A DNA stretch of 43,705 bases from Treponema sp. (GTDB taxonomy: Bacteria > Spirochaetota > Spirochaetia > Treponematales > Breznakiellaceae): the NCBI GenBank assembly GCA_031290325.1, contig JAITNU010000033.1, positions 1-43,705 on the forward strand, in the 5' to 3' direction. A program made the position numbers and the translations under genes. Position 1 is the stretch's first letter, and every line of letters starts with the position of its first letter. Of this stretch, positions 43,446-43,705 are shown one piece after another. The notes below the pieces were generated by a model. It did not search any database. It saw only the letters and a list, made by a program, of their open reading frames with translations, and had not been told where the DNA came from.

Positions 43446-43486
43446 AAGCATCAATCTGCGGGAATTTTTGTCGACGCACCAGCTGA

Positions 43487-43705
43487 AACTGGAGAGCGGA
43501 TTTGAACCGATGCTCACGCAGGTGGAAGAAACCAGAGCTGACGGGCAATGAAGAAACGAACAGCTATAATTGTCCTGAGGGGAAGGAGTTAAGCTATAAA
43601 GGAGCGTTAAAGCTCAACCGAAACCGTGGAAAAAAATATCAGGCAAAGAGCAGTGATTGCAAGGGATGTCCGAGTCGAGAAAAATGTATTGCGTCACGAG
43701 GAGGC
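43487..43705 (+). pseudogene. IS1182-like transposase fragment, cut by the window end
   Basis: An open frame of 73 codons that runs off the window. The part from about 43559 reads SYNCPEGKELSYKGALK then NRGKKYQAKSSDCKGCPSREKC, which is the Cys-rich segment before the last catalytic part of IS1182-type (DDE_Tnp_1_6) transposases. No start or catalytic N-terminal part is seen upstream; a stop lies in frame at 43484. It is therefore a 5'-truncated remnant unless the sequence beyond the edge says otherwise. Confidence 0.65.

Overview
The window reads as chromosomal DNA of a spirochaete, most likely a Treponema of the termite-gut group. Evidence: two cytoplasmic-type FlaB flagellins next to fliD, a fliD / two unknown ORFs / tsaE / tsaB order that I recall from other treponemes, sugar-binding proteins whose signal peptides end in a Gly-rich stretch without the lipobox Cys, and several small lipoproteins with a relaxed spirochaetal lipobox. 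The species is an inference; no rRNA or tRNA gene is present to fix it.

Left part (1-13.8 kb): a minus-strand lipoprotein; a plus-strand set xre - PHP-domain protein - TatD nuclease; a long minus-strand block flaB1 - flaB2 - fliD - two unknown spirochaetal ORFs - tsaE - tsaB; and upstream of the flagellins a large membrane-anchored coiled-coil protein divergent from a periplasmic 5'-nucleotidase. Both flagellin leaders carry a pair of GGA-exposing sites that look like CsrA targets.

Middle part (13.8-30.6 kb): a ChvE-MmsA-MmsB monosaccharide ABC importer; a TPR lipoprotein; an operon of a fused indolepyruvate oxidoreductase (IorA-IorB without the ferredoxin domain), phenylacetate-CoA ligase and a DUF3842 protein, probably fermenting aromatic amino acids; a divergent XRE regulator / 62-residue protein module with a perfect 11-bp inverted operator pair and a probably leaderless regulator mRNA; a CsgG-like plus beta-barrel outer-membrane protein; an amino-sugar operon (NusG paralog, nucleotide-sugar 4,6-dehydratase, DegT aminotransferase); and a two-gene envelope pair ending in a SPOR protein.

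Right part (30.7-43.2 kb): one long plus-strand catabolic operon with a sugar-binding protein, ABC ATPase, two different permeases, an FGGY kinase, a split transketolase, a zinc dehydrogenase, an AraD-like epimerase, a SorC-family regulator, a FucA-like aldolase and a D-2-hydroxyacid dehydrogenase. The set does not match a textbook pathway and is the best candidate for an undescribed route. A repeated CCCGTRTATCCG element in front of it is a candidate operator. The right edge holds decayed material: a frameshifted lipoprotein and an IS1182-like transposase fragment.

No intergenic stretch exceeds about 300 bases. No CRISPR array, tRNA, rRNA or origin was seen.
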